From positions 1,116,001 to 1,180,000 of the forward strand of contig NZ_JACHNE010000001.1 of assembly GCF_014205255.1 (NCBI RefSeq): DNA of 64,000 nt. Reading direction: 5' to 3'. The position numbers and the translations under genes were made by a program. This document shows, in pieces, positions 44,651-53,291 of this stretch. The notes under the pieces were generated by a model. The model did not search any database and had not been told where the DNA came from. It was given only the letters and a program-made list of their open reading frames with translations. Numbering within the stretch: the stretch's first letter is position 1; every line of letters starts with the position of its first letter. Origin of the DNA: Streptomyces caelestis (GTDB taxonomy: Bacteria > Actinomycetota > Actinomycetes > Streptomycetales > Streptomycetaceae).

Positions 44651-47563
44651 ATGGCGAATGAGCTGCGGCAACCCACACCCGAGTCCCGGCCGCTGCTCGA
44701 GCGCCGAAAGGAGCTCCGGGCACTCGACACGGCGCTGGCGGCCCTGCACGACACCGTCGACGGCGTTCCTCAGGCGCCGCGCGGCGGACTGCTCGCCTTC
44801 ACCGGTCCGGCCGGCATGGGCAAGACGGCACTGCTGAACGAGGCCCGCGCCCGCGCCGTGGTGAAGGGGTTCACCGTGCTGTCGGGCCGGGGCGGCGAAA
44901 AGGAACAGGAGCTGGCGTTCCACGTGGTGCGCCAGCTCGTCCAGCCCGCACTGGCGACGATGGACGAGACGGAGATCCGCACGTTCCTGGGCGGCGGCTG
45001 GTACGACATCGTCGCCGCCGCGCTCGGTCTGGTCGCGACGCCGAGCGGCCACGTGCCGGACCCGACCGGGGTCCGCGACGGTCTCGACTGGGTGATGACA
45101 CGCCTCGCCGTGAAGAAATCGCCCCTCGTCCTGCTTCTGGACGACCTGCACTGGGCCGATGTCGAGTCGCTGAGCTGGCTCGCCTCCTTCGCTTTTCGGG
45201 CCGTGGACCTGTCCCTGCTGATCGTCGTGGCCTACCGGCCCGACGAACTCCCGCTCGAGGGCAACGCCTTCAGCGCGGCCGCCTCCGACACGGGGAACCG
45301 TCCCTTCGCTCTGGCACCGCTCAGTGCCGCCGCCGTGGCACGGATCGTCAGGGACGAAGTGGGCGAGCAGGCCGAGGAGGAGTTCTGCGAGGAATGCTGG
45401 GAGGTCACCAGCGGGAGCCCGTTCGAGGCCGTCGAACTCGCCATCAGGCTCGGTGAGCGCCGGCTGCGGGGCACCAGCCGGGACCTGCCCGTCATGCGTG
45501 ACCTGGCCGCCGCGGTGACCGGGCCCGGGCTGATCGAGCGTCTCCAGGGGTTCGGTACCACGACCGTCCGATTCGCCTACGCGGCCGCCGTCCTCGGTCA
45601 GTCCATCTCACCGGAGCTGGCCGCCCGCATCGCGGCGATCGGCAGCACGGCGGCGGCGGAGGCGACCCGGAAGCTGCGCGCTGCCCGCATCCTGGCCGAC
45701 GGCGAGGATGCGGGAGACAGCCTGGAGTTCGTCCATCCGCTGATCGCCACCACGATCTACGGGTCCATCGGGACGAGCCTGCGGGAGGGCATGCACAACT
45801 CGGCGGCGGAGGCCGTCCGGGCGGCCGGGCTCGGGCCCGCCGCCGCGGCCCGGCACCTGCTGGAGGTGCCCTGCGAGGGCAGCACCGAGGCCGTCGCCTG
45901 CCTGCGGGAGGCCGCCCGTGAGGCTCTGCACTCCGGTGCTCCGGAGGCGGCCCGGCGGCTGCTGACCCGGGCCCTCCAGGAGCCGCCGCTGCCGGAGGAA
46001 CGCGCCGCGCTGCTCCACGAACTCGCCTCCGCCACCTTCCTCATCAAGCCCACGGCCACCGTCACGCATCTGCGCGAGGCGCTGGCGGAACCCGGCACCG
46101 ACCCCGAGCTGCGCGCCTCGATGGTGTACCGGCTGACCCAGGCGCTGGCCCACACGGACCGGATGGCGGAGGCCGCGACGGTGGCGGCCGACGAGGCGCA
46201 GCGGACCGGCCGTCCCCGGATCCGGCTGCGGATGCAGGCCGACCACTTCACCTGGAGCGCGTTCCGCACCGACGAGCCGGACTCGGCCGGCCGTTCGCGG
46301 GCGCTGGCCCGGCTGGCCGACCGTCTCATCGGCCGAGGCCTGGAGGAGCGTTACCTTCTCGGGATCCGGGCCTGGGACGCCATGATGCGCGGCGAGCCCC
46401 GGGAGAAGGCCCTCGCGTACGCCGAGGAGGCCCTGCGCGGCGGACTGAGCTGGACCCATGAGAACCAGGGCTTCGAGGTCCCCGTCTCGGTCGCTCTGGT
46501 GTTCATGTACTGCGACAAGCCGCGACGGGCCGAGGAACTGTTCGCGAAGGGCATGGCCGAGTGCGAGTCGAAGGGCTGGCGCGGCTCCCATCTGGCCCTG
46601 GGCCAGACGCTCTCCGGGTACATCCGCTACCGCCGCGGCTGTCTGGGCGAGGCGGAGAACCTGGTGCGGGAAGGCCTGCGCATCGCCGACCGTGTGGAGG
46701 GGGCGGTGCCCGCCCAGTGGTTCGCCGTCGGCATCCTGATCCAGACCCTCCTGGCCCGCGGACGCCCGGTGGCGGCTCGCCGGCTCGCCGACAAGTACCG
46801 CTACGGCGACGTCATCCCGAACGCCGTCATCTACCCCGACCCCCGCACGGTGTACGCCGAACTGCTCCTGGCGGAGGACCGGCCCGACGAGGCCGCTCCC
46901 CTGCTGTCCGGTGTCGGCGAGTGGCTGGAGGGCCGGGACTGGCGCAACCCCGCCTGGTGCCCGTGGCAGTTGGGCCTGGCCTCCGCACTGGCCCGCAGCG
47001 CTCCCGACCGGGCGGTGCGCCACGCGCAGGACGCAGTGAAGCGGGCCCGGGACTTCGGCGCGGCATCCGCGATCGGGCAGGCACTGCACGCCCAGGCGGA
47101 GGTCACGGGCGGGGAGGCGGCTCTCGATCTGCACGCGCAGGCAGTCGACCACCTGGAGCAGTCGCCCGCCGCGTACGAACTGGCCCGTGCCCTGGTCGGC
47201 CACGGTGCCGCACTGGCCCGCAACGGCCGCCTGCAGGACGCCGCCGACCGGCTCTACCAGGGCCTGGAAGGCGCGGTGCACTGCGGTGCCGAAAGCCTGG
47301 CGGCACGGGCCAGGCGGGAACTCTCCGCCGCCGGACTACGGCCGCTGCCCCTGCGCTACCCACAGACGGACACCCTCACCACCCAGGAGCGCAGGGCAGC
47401 CGAGATGTCGGCGCGGGGCCACCCGGCGGCGGTGGTCGCCAAGGAACTGCACCTCACCGAGCAGGGCGTGCGGCAGCTGCTCTCCTCCGTGTACCGAAAG
47501 ATCGGCACGGACCCCGCGGGCCTGGCCGAGGCGCTGGAGACGTTTCCCGGACCCCGCCCCTGA
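44651..47563 (+). CDS. LAL (large LuxR-type) transcriptional activator
   Basis: A 970-residue regulator. An N-terminal AAA-type ATPase has Walker A FTGPAGMGKTAL near residue 50 and Walker B LVLLLDDLHWAD near 165. A long helical repeat middle (about 350-880) follows. The C-terminal LuxR HTH is TTQERRAAEMSARGHPAAVV then AKELHLTEQGVRQLLSSVYR. LAL proteins usually activate an adjacent biosynthetic cluster. Here it starts 200 bases after the terpene synthase on the same strand, so it probably controls that locus (inferred). ATG 44651 is used; aggaag is 11 bases upstream, and ATG 44621 has no ribosome site. Confidence 0.9.
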   Translation: MANELRQPTPESRPLLERRKELRALDTALAALHDTVDGVPQAPRGGLLAFTGPAGMGKTALLNEARARAVVKGFTVLSGRGGEKEQELAFHVVRQLVQPALATMDETEIRTFLGGGWYDIVAAALGLVATPSGHVPDPTGVRDGLDWVMTRLAVKKSPLVLLLDDLHWADVESLSWLASFAFRAVDLSLLIVVAYRPDELPLEGNAFSAAASDTGNRPFALAPLSAAAVARIVRDEVGEQAEEEFCEECWEVTSGSPFEAVELAIRLGERRLRGTSRDLPVMRDLAAAVTGPGLIERLQGFGTTTVRFAYAAAVLGQSISPELAARIAAIGSTAAAEATRKLRAARILADGEDAGDSLEFVHPLIATTIYGSIGTSLREGMHNSAAEAVRAAGLGPAAAARHLLEVPCEGSTEAVACLREAAREALHSGAPEAARRLLTRALQEPPLPEERAALLHELASATFLIKPTATVTHLREALAEPGTDPELRASMVYRLTQALAHTDRMAEAATVAADEAQRTGRPRIRLRMQADHFTWSAFRTDEPDSAGRSRALARLADRLIGRGLEERYLLGIRAWDAMMRGEPREKALAYAEEALRGGLSWTHENQGFEVPVSVALVFMYCDKPRRAEELFAKGMAECESKGWRGSHLALGQTLSGYIRYRRGCLGEAENLVREGLRIADRVEGAVPAQWFAVGILIQTLLARGRPVAARRLADKYRYGDVIPNAVIYPDPRTVYAELLLAEDRPDEAAPLLSGVGEWLEGRDWRNPAWCPWQLGLASALARSAPDRAVRHAQDAVKRARDFGAASAIGQALHAQAEVTGGEAALDLHAQAVDHLEQSPAAYELARALVGHGAALARNGRLQDAADRLYQGLEGAVHCGAESLAARARRELSAAGLRPLPLRYPQTDTLTTQERRAAEMSARGHPAAVVAKELHLTEQGVRQLLSSVYRKIGTDPAGLAEALETFPGPRP

Positions 47564-47587
47564 CAGGCGTCCGCCGGGGACAACCGC

Positions 47588-50500
47588 TCACCGCGCCTTC
47601 GCATTGTGCTGCGCCCGATGCCCCATCGACTCCCAGAACCTCCGCAGCTCCGTGAGGTTCGTGCGGCGCTGCCAGGAGGCCTTGGGCCGGAAGGGGGAGC
47701 GGGACAGGAGGGTGGACTGGGCGCGGCAGAAGGCCTCGCCGAGTTCGACGCGGTGGCCGTCGAGGCCCTTGGGCGGGTACGGGCACAGTTCGAAGGCGCA
47801 GTCGTCGCGGCAGTTGGAGCCCGCCTGGGAGGAGGCCGTGCGGACGTTGGTGCGGCCAGGGTCGAGCGGGGTGCGGTCCAGGGTCAGGCAGGGCGGCAGG
47901 TCGGGCCGGGCGGTGTGCTGCAGACGCCGGATGCGGTCGGTGGGCCAGTCTCCCCGTTCGGCCAGGTTCAGCAGCAGCAGCACGTCGGCGAGGAGTTGCT
48001 GCGCGGTCGGGTGCAGGGCGCTCCAGCCCGTGGAGGGCGGGATCCACAGGTTGTGCTTGCGGGCCTCGCCCCGGGACGTCTGGGAGCCGACGTGCGCGGC
48101 GACGCCCGACTCGTCGATCCAGAGGAACCGTTCGGGCTGCCCGGTCTCCAGGGCCCAGACGCAGAGCTTCCCGGCCGCCGTCACGAACGGGTGCTCCGGT
48201 TCGCCGTCCGGCCGGGCCAGCCACTGACGGACCTGCTGGGCGGGGTCGGACCCGTGACCGCGCGACGGGCGCCCGGCGTCGGCGCCGTCGGGCAGGTCCC
48301 ACAGGGTCAGCGCGTGCAGCAGCGTGAGGCGCGTGAACCAGAACCGGGTGCGTTTGAGCATGTCCCACGCCTGCTCGCTCAGGTACTCGCGGGCCTCCGG
48401 CCGGGCATGCGGATGGCGGTGCCGGCGGTTCGCCGCGTACTTGAAGCCCTGGGCCAGCGCCACCTCCACGTTGAGGTCGACTCCGGCGGGCACGTCGAGA
48501 CCGTCCACCGGGGTGCCGACGCGCCGCACCCAGCTCTCCAGGAACGCGTACGGGGTGTCCTGGTGCCGGTGGGTGGTGACCGACCCGACGAGCAGCGGGA
48601 TCAGCCACGCGCACAGGGTGTTGTCCCGCCACTGCCGTTCCTCGGCCTCGCGGTCCTCGCGTTCCCGTCTGCGCTCCTGACGCCGCTGTTCCTCACGCTC
48701 CTTCAGTTCCCGCTTCATCCGCGCGACCTGGCCCTCGCCCCGCCGGCGCAGCCTGGTCTCCCGCTCCCCCACCAGCTCCGGTTGCTGCCCGGCCCACAGC
48801 TTCTCCCGCCAGTCGGGCTCCCGCTCGACCCGCAGTCCCTCGACCACCTGCGGTCCGCGCAGCCTCGGCTGGAGCGCGGCGAAGGCGAGGTCCCCGCCGG
48901 CGCCGATCTCCTGCGCGATGGCCAGCCGGACCGCGTAGGAGGGTTCCAGACGCGCGATCTCGAACATCTCCAGGTAGGCGGGCCGGAGGGTCTGCCGCTG
49001 TGCGACGCCGCGCATGGCCTCGCCGAACCGGGACACGAGCAGGGCCTTCGCGGTGCCCAGCGTGTGCGGGTCGCGAGCCCGCAGGTCCGGCCAGGCCGTG
49101 CACAGCCGCATGGCGATGAGGTGCTGCTCCGGCTGGGCGTCGACGCTGTCGATCTCCAGGGCGGCCGCGTACAGCTCCAGGGCCTTGCTGTGCAGGGTGC
49201 GGCCGAAGAGGGGCCGTACCTGGTGGTTGTCGTCGTTGTCGTGTCCGTTGTTCCTGACCGTCTGTGCCTGGCAGGCGGCCTCCATCAGCAGGTCCCGCGC
49301 GGCGCTCACCGGGCACCACAGTGTCCCGCCGGAGTCCGCCGCGCCCGGCTCCTCGTGGATGCACGCGCCGTCGGGCAGCCGGGAGTGCAGCACCATGGCG
49401 ATCAGCAGTTCCCGGCCCGGTTTCTGCAGGGCCGCCGGGAAGTACGAGCCCTCCGTCGGCTGTGCCGGGACGTCCGGGTGGATCACCGCGTTCAGGAAGC
49501 GGGCGCCCAGCTGGGCCTGGATCACGCTGTGCTGGAAGCGGACGCGGTCGCCGCCGAGCTCGACCAGTTCCATCCGGGCGCCCCAGTGGGCGGCGAGCCT
49601 GAGGTCGATGCCGCTGTCGCCGACCCTGCGGGCCAGCTCCCGGACGATCTCGGGGAAGCGCGAGCGGGCCGGTTCCTGTTCGTCGACGACGTCGGCGAAC
49701 CGCACCTCGGAGGTGTCGAGGGCGAGCCCTACGCAGGCCAGCGCGGACAGGTAGTGGACGACCGCGCGGCGCTCCTCCGGGGAGAGCGGCAGACGCCGCC
49801 CGAAGCGGCCGCTGATGAGGGCGCTGAGCCAGGTCTCGAACAGGTGGAACCTCAGGGACGCCCGGTCGCCGCCCCGCGTCTCGACGGCCTCCTCGTCGGC
49901 GGGGCCGGCGAGGGCGCGCTCCAGCAGTCCCTGCTCGTGCAGTTCGGCGGCGATCTCCAGGTAGGTGGGGGCCTCCGCGATGCCGGCCCGCTCGACGATC
50001 CAGTCCAGCCGCTGCCGGTCCTCCCCGGCGCCCCCGGACGAGATGTACGTGAGGGCGGCCTCCTCGCTCAGCGGCTCCAGTTCGGTGAGGGACGCCTCCA
50101 TGCCGCGCAGCGAGTCGTGCGGCCGGGAGGTGATGATCAGCGGCAGGCCCTCCTCGTTGGCGCGGCGGATGGCCAGCCGGATGATGGTGTCGCGTTCCTC
50201 TGTCAGGTCCTCGGCGGTCAGCGCCTCGTCCAGGCCGTCCGCGAGCACCACGATCCGCCCCTGCTGGCACAGCCGCCGCCACACCTTCTCCGCCTCGGCG
50301 CCGGAGCGGATGCTGCCCTGCACCTCCCGGCAGAAGCGTTCGAAGGCCAGCTCGCGGAAGTCGAGCCTCGTGTCGGCGGCACGCAGCCGCAGCGGCACGG
50401 GCACCGCCCCGCGCTCCGCGAGCCGCTGCGTCAGCAGCACGACCAGCGCCGTCTTCCCGGTGCCGATACCGCCGACGACGACGTGCGTCCGGCGGAAGCG

Positions 50501-51052
50501 GCGGTCCCGCAGGTCCTCCATGAGGACGGAGCAGAGCTGGTCCCGGCCCACGACCCGGCCGAAGATGCCGCCCGCGGTCTCCACGAGTTCGTGGGGCTCC
50601 TGGCGTGCCTTGCGCAGGTAGGCCCGGCGGACATGGCTGAACCGGAAGAACAGGTAGGTGACGGTGGCCAGGGCGAGGGTGAGGAAGGGCATGAAGAGGG
50701 ACTGCAGGACGGTGCAGCTGAAACTGTCCTTTCCGCACTGACTGCCCACCCATGCGGTGGGCGACTGGAAACTCCCTTCGTGTGACAGGGTGATGACGGC
50801 CGTAACAACCAGGAACAGCAGGAGCAGCGCCCCGAGGAACGTCAGCACCAGCAGCGTCACATACCCGCCGCTCTTGCGGACCCGCCAGGTCCTGGTCCGG
50901 TCGTAGCCCTGCCGCATCAGCCGGCGCCGGTGCAGCGCGCGGCGCAGGCCGAGCCCGCCGCGGAGCGTCCGCCCGAGCAGTCGCGACAGTCCTCCTCCTT
51001 CGCGTCGCGGGGCAGCAGCAGGACCCTGGGAAGCACGCGTACCACCGTTCAC
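47588..51052 (-). CDS. Membrane-anchored NACHT/STAND NTPase
   Basis: A 1154-residue protein. A basic N-terminus and two membrane helices (about 64-89 and 115-137) precede a NACHT-type NTPase. Walker A is GGIGTGKTAL (194-203), Walker B IVVLADGLDEAL (267-278) and the sensor LIITSRPHD. The next 500 residues are helical and lack a named repeat. A highly charged coiled-coil-like stretch (about 780-820: KEREEQRRQERRREREDREA) precedes the C-terminal third. STAND proteins act as ligand-triggered switches, and some bacterial ones defend against phage. No effector domain is recognisable here, so a defence role is only a possibility. It ends 25 bases from the convergent LAL gene. Confidence 0.82.
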   Translation of the reverse strand: MNGGTRASQGPAAAPRREGGGLSRLLGRTLRGGLGLRRALHRRRLMRQGYDRTRTWRVRKSGGYVTLLVLTFLGALLLLFLVVTAVITLSHEGSFQSPTAWVGSQCGKDSFSCTVLQSLFMPFLTLALATVTYLFFRFSHVRRAYLRKARQEPHELVETAGGIFGRVVGRDQLCSVLMEDLRDRRFRRTHVVVGGIGTGKTALVVLLTQRLAERGAVPVPLRLRAADTRLDFRELAFERFCREVQGSIRSGAEAEKVWRRLCQQGRIVVLADGLDEALTAEDLTEERDTIIRLAIRRANEEGLPLIITSRPHDSLRGMEASLTELEPLSEEAALTYISSGGAGEDRQRLDWIVERAGIAEAPTYLEIAAELHEQGLLERALAGPADEEAVETRGGDRASLRFHLFETWLSALISGRFGRRLPLSPEERRAVVHYLSALACVGLALDTSEVRFADVVDEQEPARSRFPEIVRELARRVGDSGIDLRLAAHWGARMELVELGGDRVRFQHSVIQAQLGARFLNAVIHPDVPAQPTEGSYFPAALQKPGRELLIAMVLHSRLPDGACIHEEPGAADSGGTLWCPVSAARDLLMEAACQAQTVRNNGHDNDDNHQVRPLFGRTLHSKALELYAAALEIDSVDAQPEQHLIAMRLCTAWPDLRARDPHTLGTAKALLVSRFGEAMRGVAQRQTLRPAYLEMFEIARLEPSYAVRLAIAQEIGAGGDLAFAALQPRLRGPQVVEGLRVEREPDWREKLWAGQQPELVGERETRLRRRGEGQVARMKRELKEREEQRRQERRREREDREAEERQWRDNTLCAWLIPLLVGSVTTHRHQDTPYAFLESWVRRVGTPVDGLDVPAGVDLNVEVALAQGFKYAANRRHRHPHARPEAREYLSEQAWDMLKRTRFWFTRLTLLHALTLWDLPDGADAGRPSRGHGSDPAQQVRQWLARPDGEPEHPFVTAAGKLCVWALETGQPERFLWIDESGVAAHVGSQTSRGEARKHNLWIPPSTGWSALHPTAQQLLADVLLLLNLAERGDWPTDRIRRLQHTARPDLPPCLTLDRTPLDPGRTNVRTASSQAGSNCRDDCAFELCPYPPKGLDGHRVELGEAFCRAQSTLLSRSPFRPKASWQRRTNLTELRRFWESMGHRAQHNAKAR

Positions 51053-51210
51053 CCTGTGAGGGTTCCGCGCCGGCGGGTTCCCGGCCGCCCGCGGGCGGGA
51101 GATTCACCCGACGGAAGCCTTCGGGAACCCGCCACCCGGCCATACGGCGTCGCACCGGGCGGCGCGGGACCCACGCGCTCAACTTGCGCCCGAGCCAGAT
51201 CACTTGACGT

Positions 51211-51222
51211 TGAACCGTTTCA
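51211..51222. promoter_or_regulatory. TGAA-N4-TTCA palindrome
   Basis: TGAACCGTTTCA lies just after a TTGACG -35-like box (51204-51209) upstream of the SGNH gene. Its form resembles a second LacI-type site. The -10 region is not clear. Confidence 0.4.
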
Positions 51223-51246
51223 CTGCTTCCCTCGAAAAGCTGCTCA

Positions 51247-51260
51247 TGGGAGCGCTCCCG
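51247..51260. promoter_or_regulatory. CebR-type operator
   Basis: TGGGAGCGCTCCCG matches the established CebR operator TGGGAGCGCTCCCA at 13 of 14 bases and holds a perfect 12-base palindrome. It lies 27 bases before the GTG start of the secreted esterase. CebR is the cellobiose/cellotriose-responsive LacI repressor of Streptomyces. Assignment to CebR itself is inferred from the motif. Confidence 0.8.
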
Positions 51261-51286
51261 TCCACCCCCCACGTGAAAGGGACCCC

Positions 51287-53275
51287 GTGCAGACCTCCCC
51301 CCGCACCTCCCCCAGACGCGCCCTGCCCGCTCTCCTCACCGCCGTGCTGCTCGCCTGCCTGCTGTCCCTGGTGGGCGGCTCTCCCGCGCAGGCCGCGGCG
51401 GGGGACGGCTCGGTGTCCGATCCCAACATCGCGTACGTCGGACGCTGGGACACCTCCTCCGGGACCGCGGCCGTACCCCACTGGACCGGCGCCTACCTCC
51501 AGACCGGCTTCACCGGCACGACGGTGAAGGTCAAGGCCAGGAACGCGGTCAACTTCTACGCCAGCATCGACGGCGGCCCCGACGTCTTCCACGCAGGTGT
51601 GCGCGGCACGGTGAACCTCACTCCCCGGCCGCTCTCCCCCGGCACCCACACCCTGCGCCTGTCCTACCGCTCCGGTGACACCGTCTTCCAGGGGCTGGTC
51701 CTGGACTCCGGTGCGCGGACCGTCGCCGCCGGCGCCCCGTCCGGGCTGGTCGAGTTCGTCGGCGACTCCATCACCGCGGGAGCCCTCACCGACCGGCTGG
51801 CGCTGGACTCGTACGCCTGGAAGACCGGGGAGCGGCTGGGGCTGCGGCACACGCAGATCGCCCGGTCCGGGTACTGCCTGGTCGCGCAGTCGGGGTGCAC
51901 CGGTCTGAGCGGGCAGTTCTTCAGAACGGCCAGCACCGGCGGCGCGGACTGGAACTTCTCCCGGTACCGGGCCGACGCGGTCGTCATCAACCTCGGCACC
52001 AACGACATCGGGCACGGCGTGTCCGGCGCCGCCTTCCAGTCGGCGTACACCACGTTCCTGCGGGACGTGCGCGCCAAGTACCCCACAGCGCACCTCTTCG
52101 CGGTCCAGACACTGAAAAAGCGCTACGTCACCGAGACCAGGGCCGCCGTGAGTGCCCGCAACGGCGCCGGTGACGCCCGGGTGCACTACGTCGACACCTC
52201 GGGCTGGCTGACCGACGGCGCCGACTACGAGGACGGCAACGGACATCCGAACGAGGCGGGGCACACCAAGTTCGCCGAGCGCCTGGCCCCGGTCGTCGCC
52301 GCCCGGCTCGGCAGTGGCGCCATGGTGAAGGCGGCGGCTCCGGGGCAGCCCGGCGACCCGAACATCAAGTTCGTCGGCCGCTGGGACACCACCAGCTCCG
52401 CCACCGCCTACACCCCGTACTGGGCGGGCGCCTACTACCGGGTGGGTTTCACCGGCAGGACGGTCAAGCTGAAGCAGCGCGGCACGATCGACCTGTGGGC
52501 GCGGATCGACAACGGGCCGGTGAAGTTCTACAACGACGTCAAGGGAACGGTGGATCTGACCACCACGGCCCTGGCCCCCGGCAACCACACGCTCCAGGTC
52601 AACTACCAGGTGGTCGCCGGTTCCTACCGGGGCGACGCGGTGTTCCAGGGGCTGGTCCTCGACAGCGGTGCGACCACCTTCGCACCGCCGGCCCCGGCCA
52701 AGCTCGTCGAGTTCGTCGGCGACTCGATCACCGTGGGCACGACGTCCTCGCAGAACGCCCGTACCGCGTACGGCTGGCTGATCGGGGAGCGGCTGGGCGT
52801 CGAGCACACGCAGATCGCGCAGGGCGGGGCGTGCCTGGTGGCCGCGGCGGACGGATGTGTGGGTCTTGAGCGGCAGTTCACCAAGCTCAACCCGAACGCC
52901 GCGACGCCGGACTGGAACTTCTCCCGCTATCGGGCCGACGCGGTCGTCATCAACCTCGGCACCAACGACGTCGGGCACGGGGTGAGTTCCGCGCAGTTCC
53001 AGTCGGCGTACAGCAGTCTGCTGCGCAAGGTCCGTGCGGCGTATCCGCAGGCGTGGATCTTCGCGCTGGAGACGTTCCGCGGGCGGTACGTCCCGCAGAC
53101 CGAGGCCGCGGTGAAGGCCGCCGTCGCCGGCGGTGACGCGCGGGTTTCCTTCGTCGACACGACCGGGTGGCTGGGCTCGGGCGACCTGACGGACTCGGTG
53201 CATCCCAACGACCGGGGGCACCGGGTCATCGCCGACCGGCTGGCGCCGGTCATCGCCGCGAGGATCGGGGCGTAG
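51287..53275 (+). CDS. Secreted protein with two tandem CE2-like SGNH esterase modules
   Basis: A 662-residue secreted protein. After a signal peptide (LLTAVLLACLLSLVGGSPAQA) come two homologous units of 321 residues. Each has an N-terminal beta-sandwich (IAYVGRWDTSSGTA / IKFVGRWDTTSSATA) and an SGNH hydrolase. The catalytic blocks are EFVGDSITAG, GTNDIGHG, HPNEAGH in the first and EFVGDSITVG, GTNDVGHG, HPNDRGH in the second, so both look active. The layout matches carbohydrate esterase family 2, which deacetylates plant polysaccharides. GTG 51287 follows aaggga. The CebR-type box suggests induction by cello-oligosaccharides. Two complete catalytic modules in one chain is unusual. Confidence 0.88.
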   Translation: MQTSPRTSPRRALPALLTAVLLACLLSLVGGSPAQAAAGDGSVSDPNIAYVGRWDTSSGTAAVPHWTGAYLQTGFTGTTVKVKARNAVNFYASIDGGPDVFHAGVRGTVNLTPRPLSPGTHTLRLSYRSGDTVFQGLVLDSGARTVAAGAPSGLVEFVGDSITAGALTDRLALDSYAWKTGERLGLRHTQIARSGYCLVAQSGCTGLSGQFFRTASTGGADWNFSRYRADAVVINLGTNDIGHGVSGAAFQSAYTTFLRDVRAKYPTAHLFAVQTLKKRYVTETRAAVSARNGAGDARVHYVDTSGWLTDGADYEDGNGHPNEAGHTKFAERLAPVVAARLGSGAMVKAAAPGQPGDPNIKFVGRWDTTSSATAYTPYWAGAYYRVGFTGRTVKLKQRGTIDLWARIDNGPVKFYNDVKGTVDLTTTALAPGNHTLQVNYQVVAGSYRGDAVFQGLVLDSGATTFAPPAPAKLVEFVGDSITVGTTSSQNARTAYGWLIGERLGVEHTQIAQGGACLVAAADGCVGLERQFTKLNPNAATPDWNFSRYRADAVVINLGTNDVGHGVSSAQFQSAYSSLLRKVRAAYPQAWIFALETFRGRYVPQTEAAVKAAVAGGDARVSFVDTTGWLGSGDLTDSVHPNDRGHRVIADRLAPVIAARIGA

Positions 53276-53291
53276 CGAGCCGGGGCGGGCC

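Noticed and set aside
47606..50785. Open frame of over 1000 codons opposite the NACHT gene
   Set aside because: High-GC shadow frame with no family motif; Walker motifs and membrane helices are on the minus strand.
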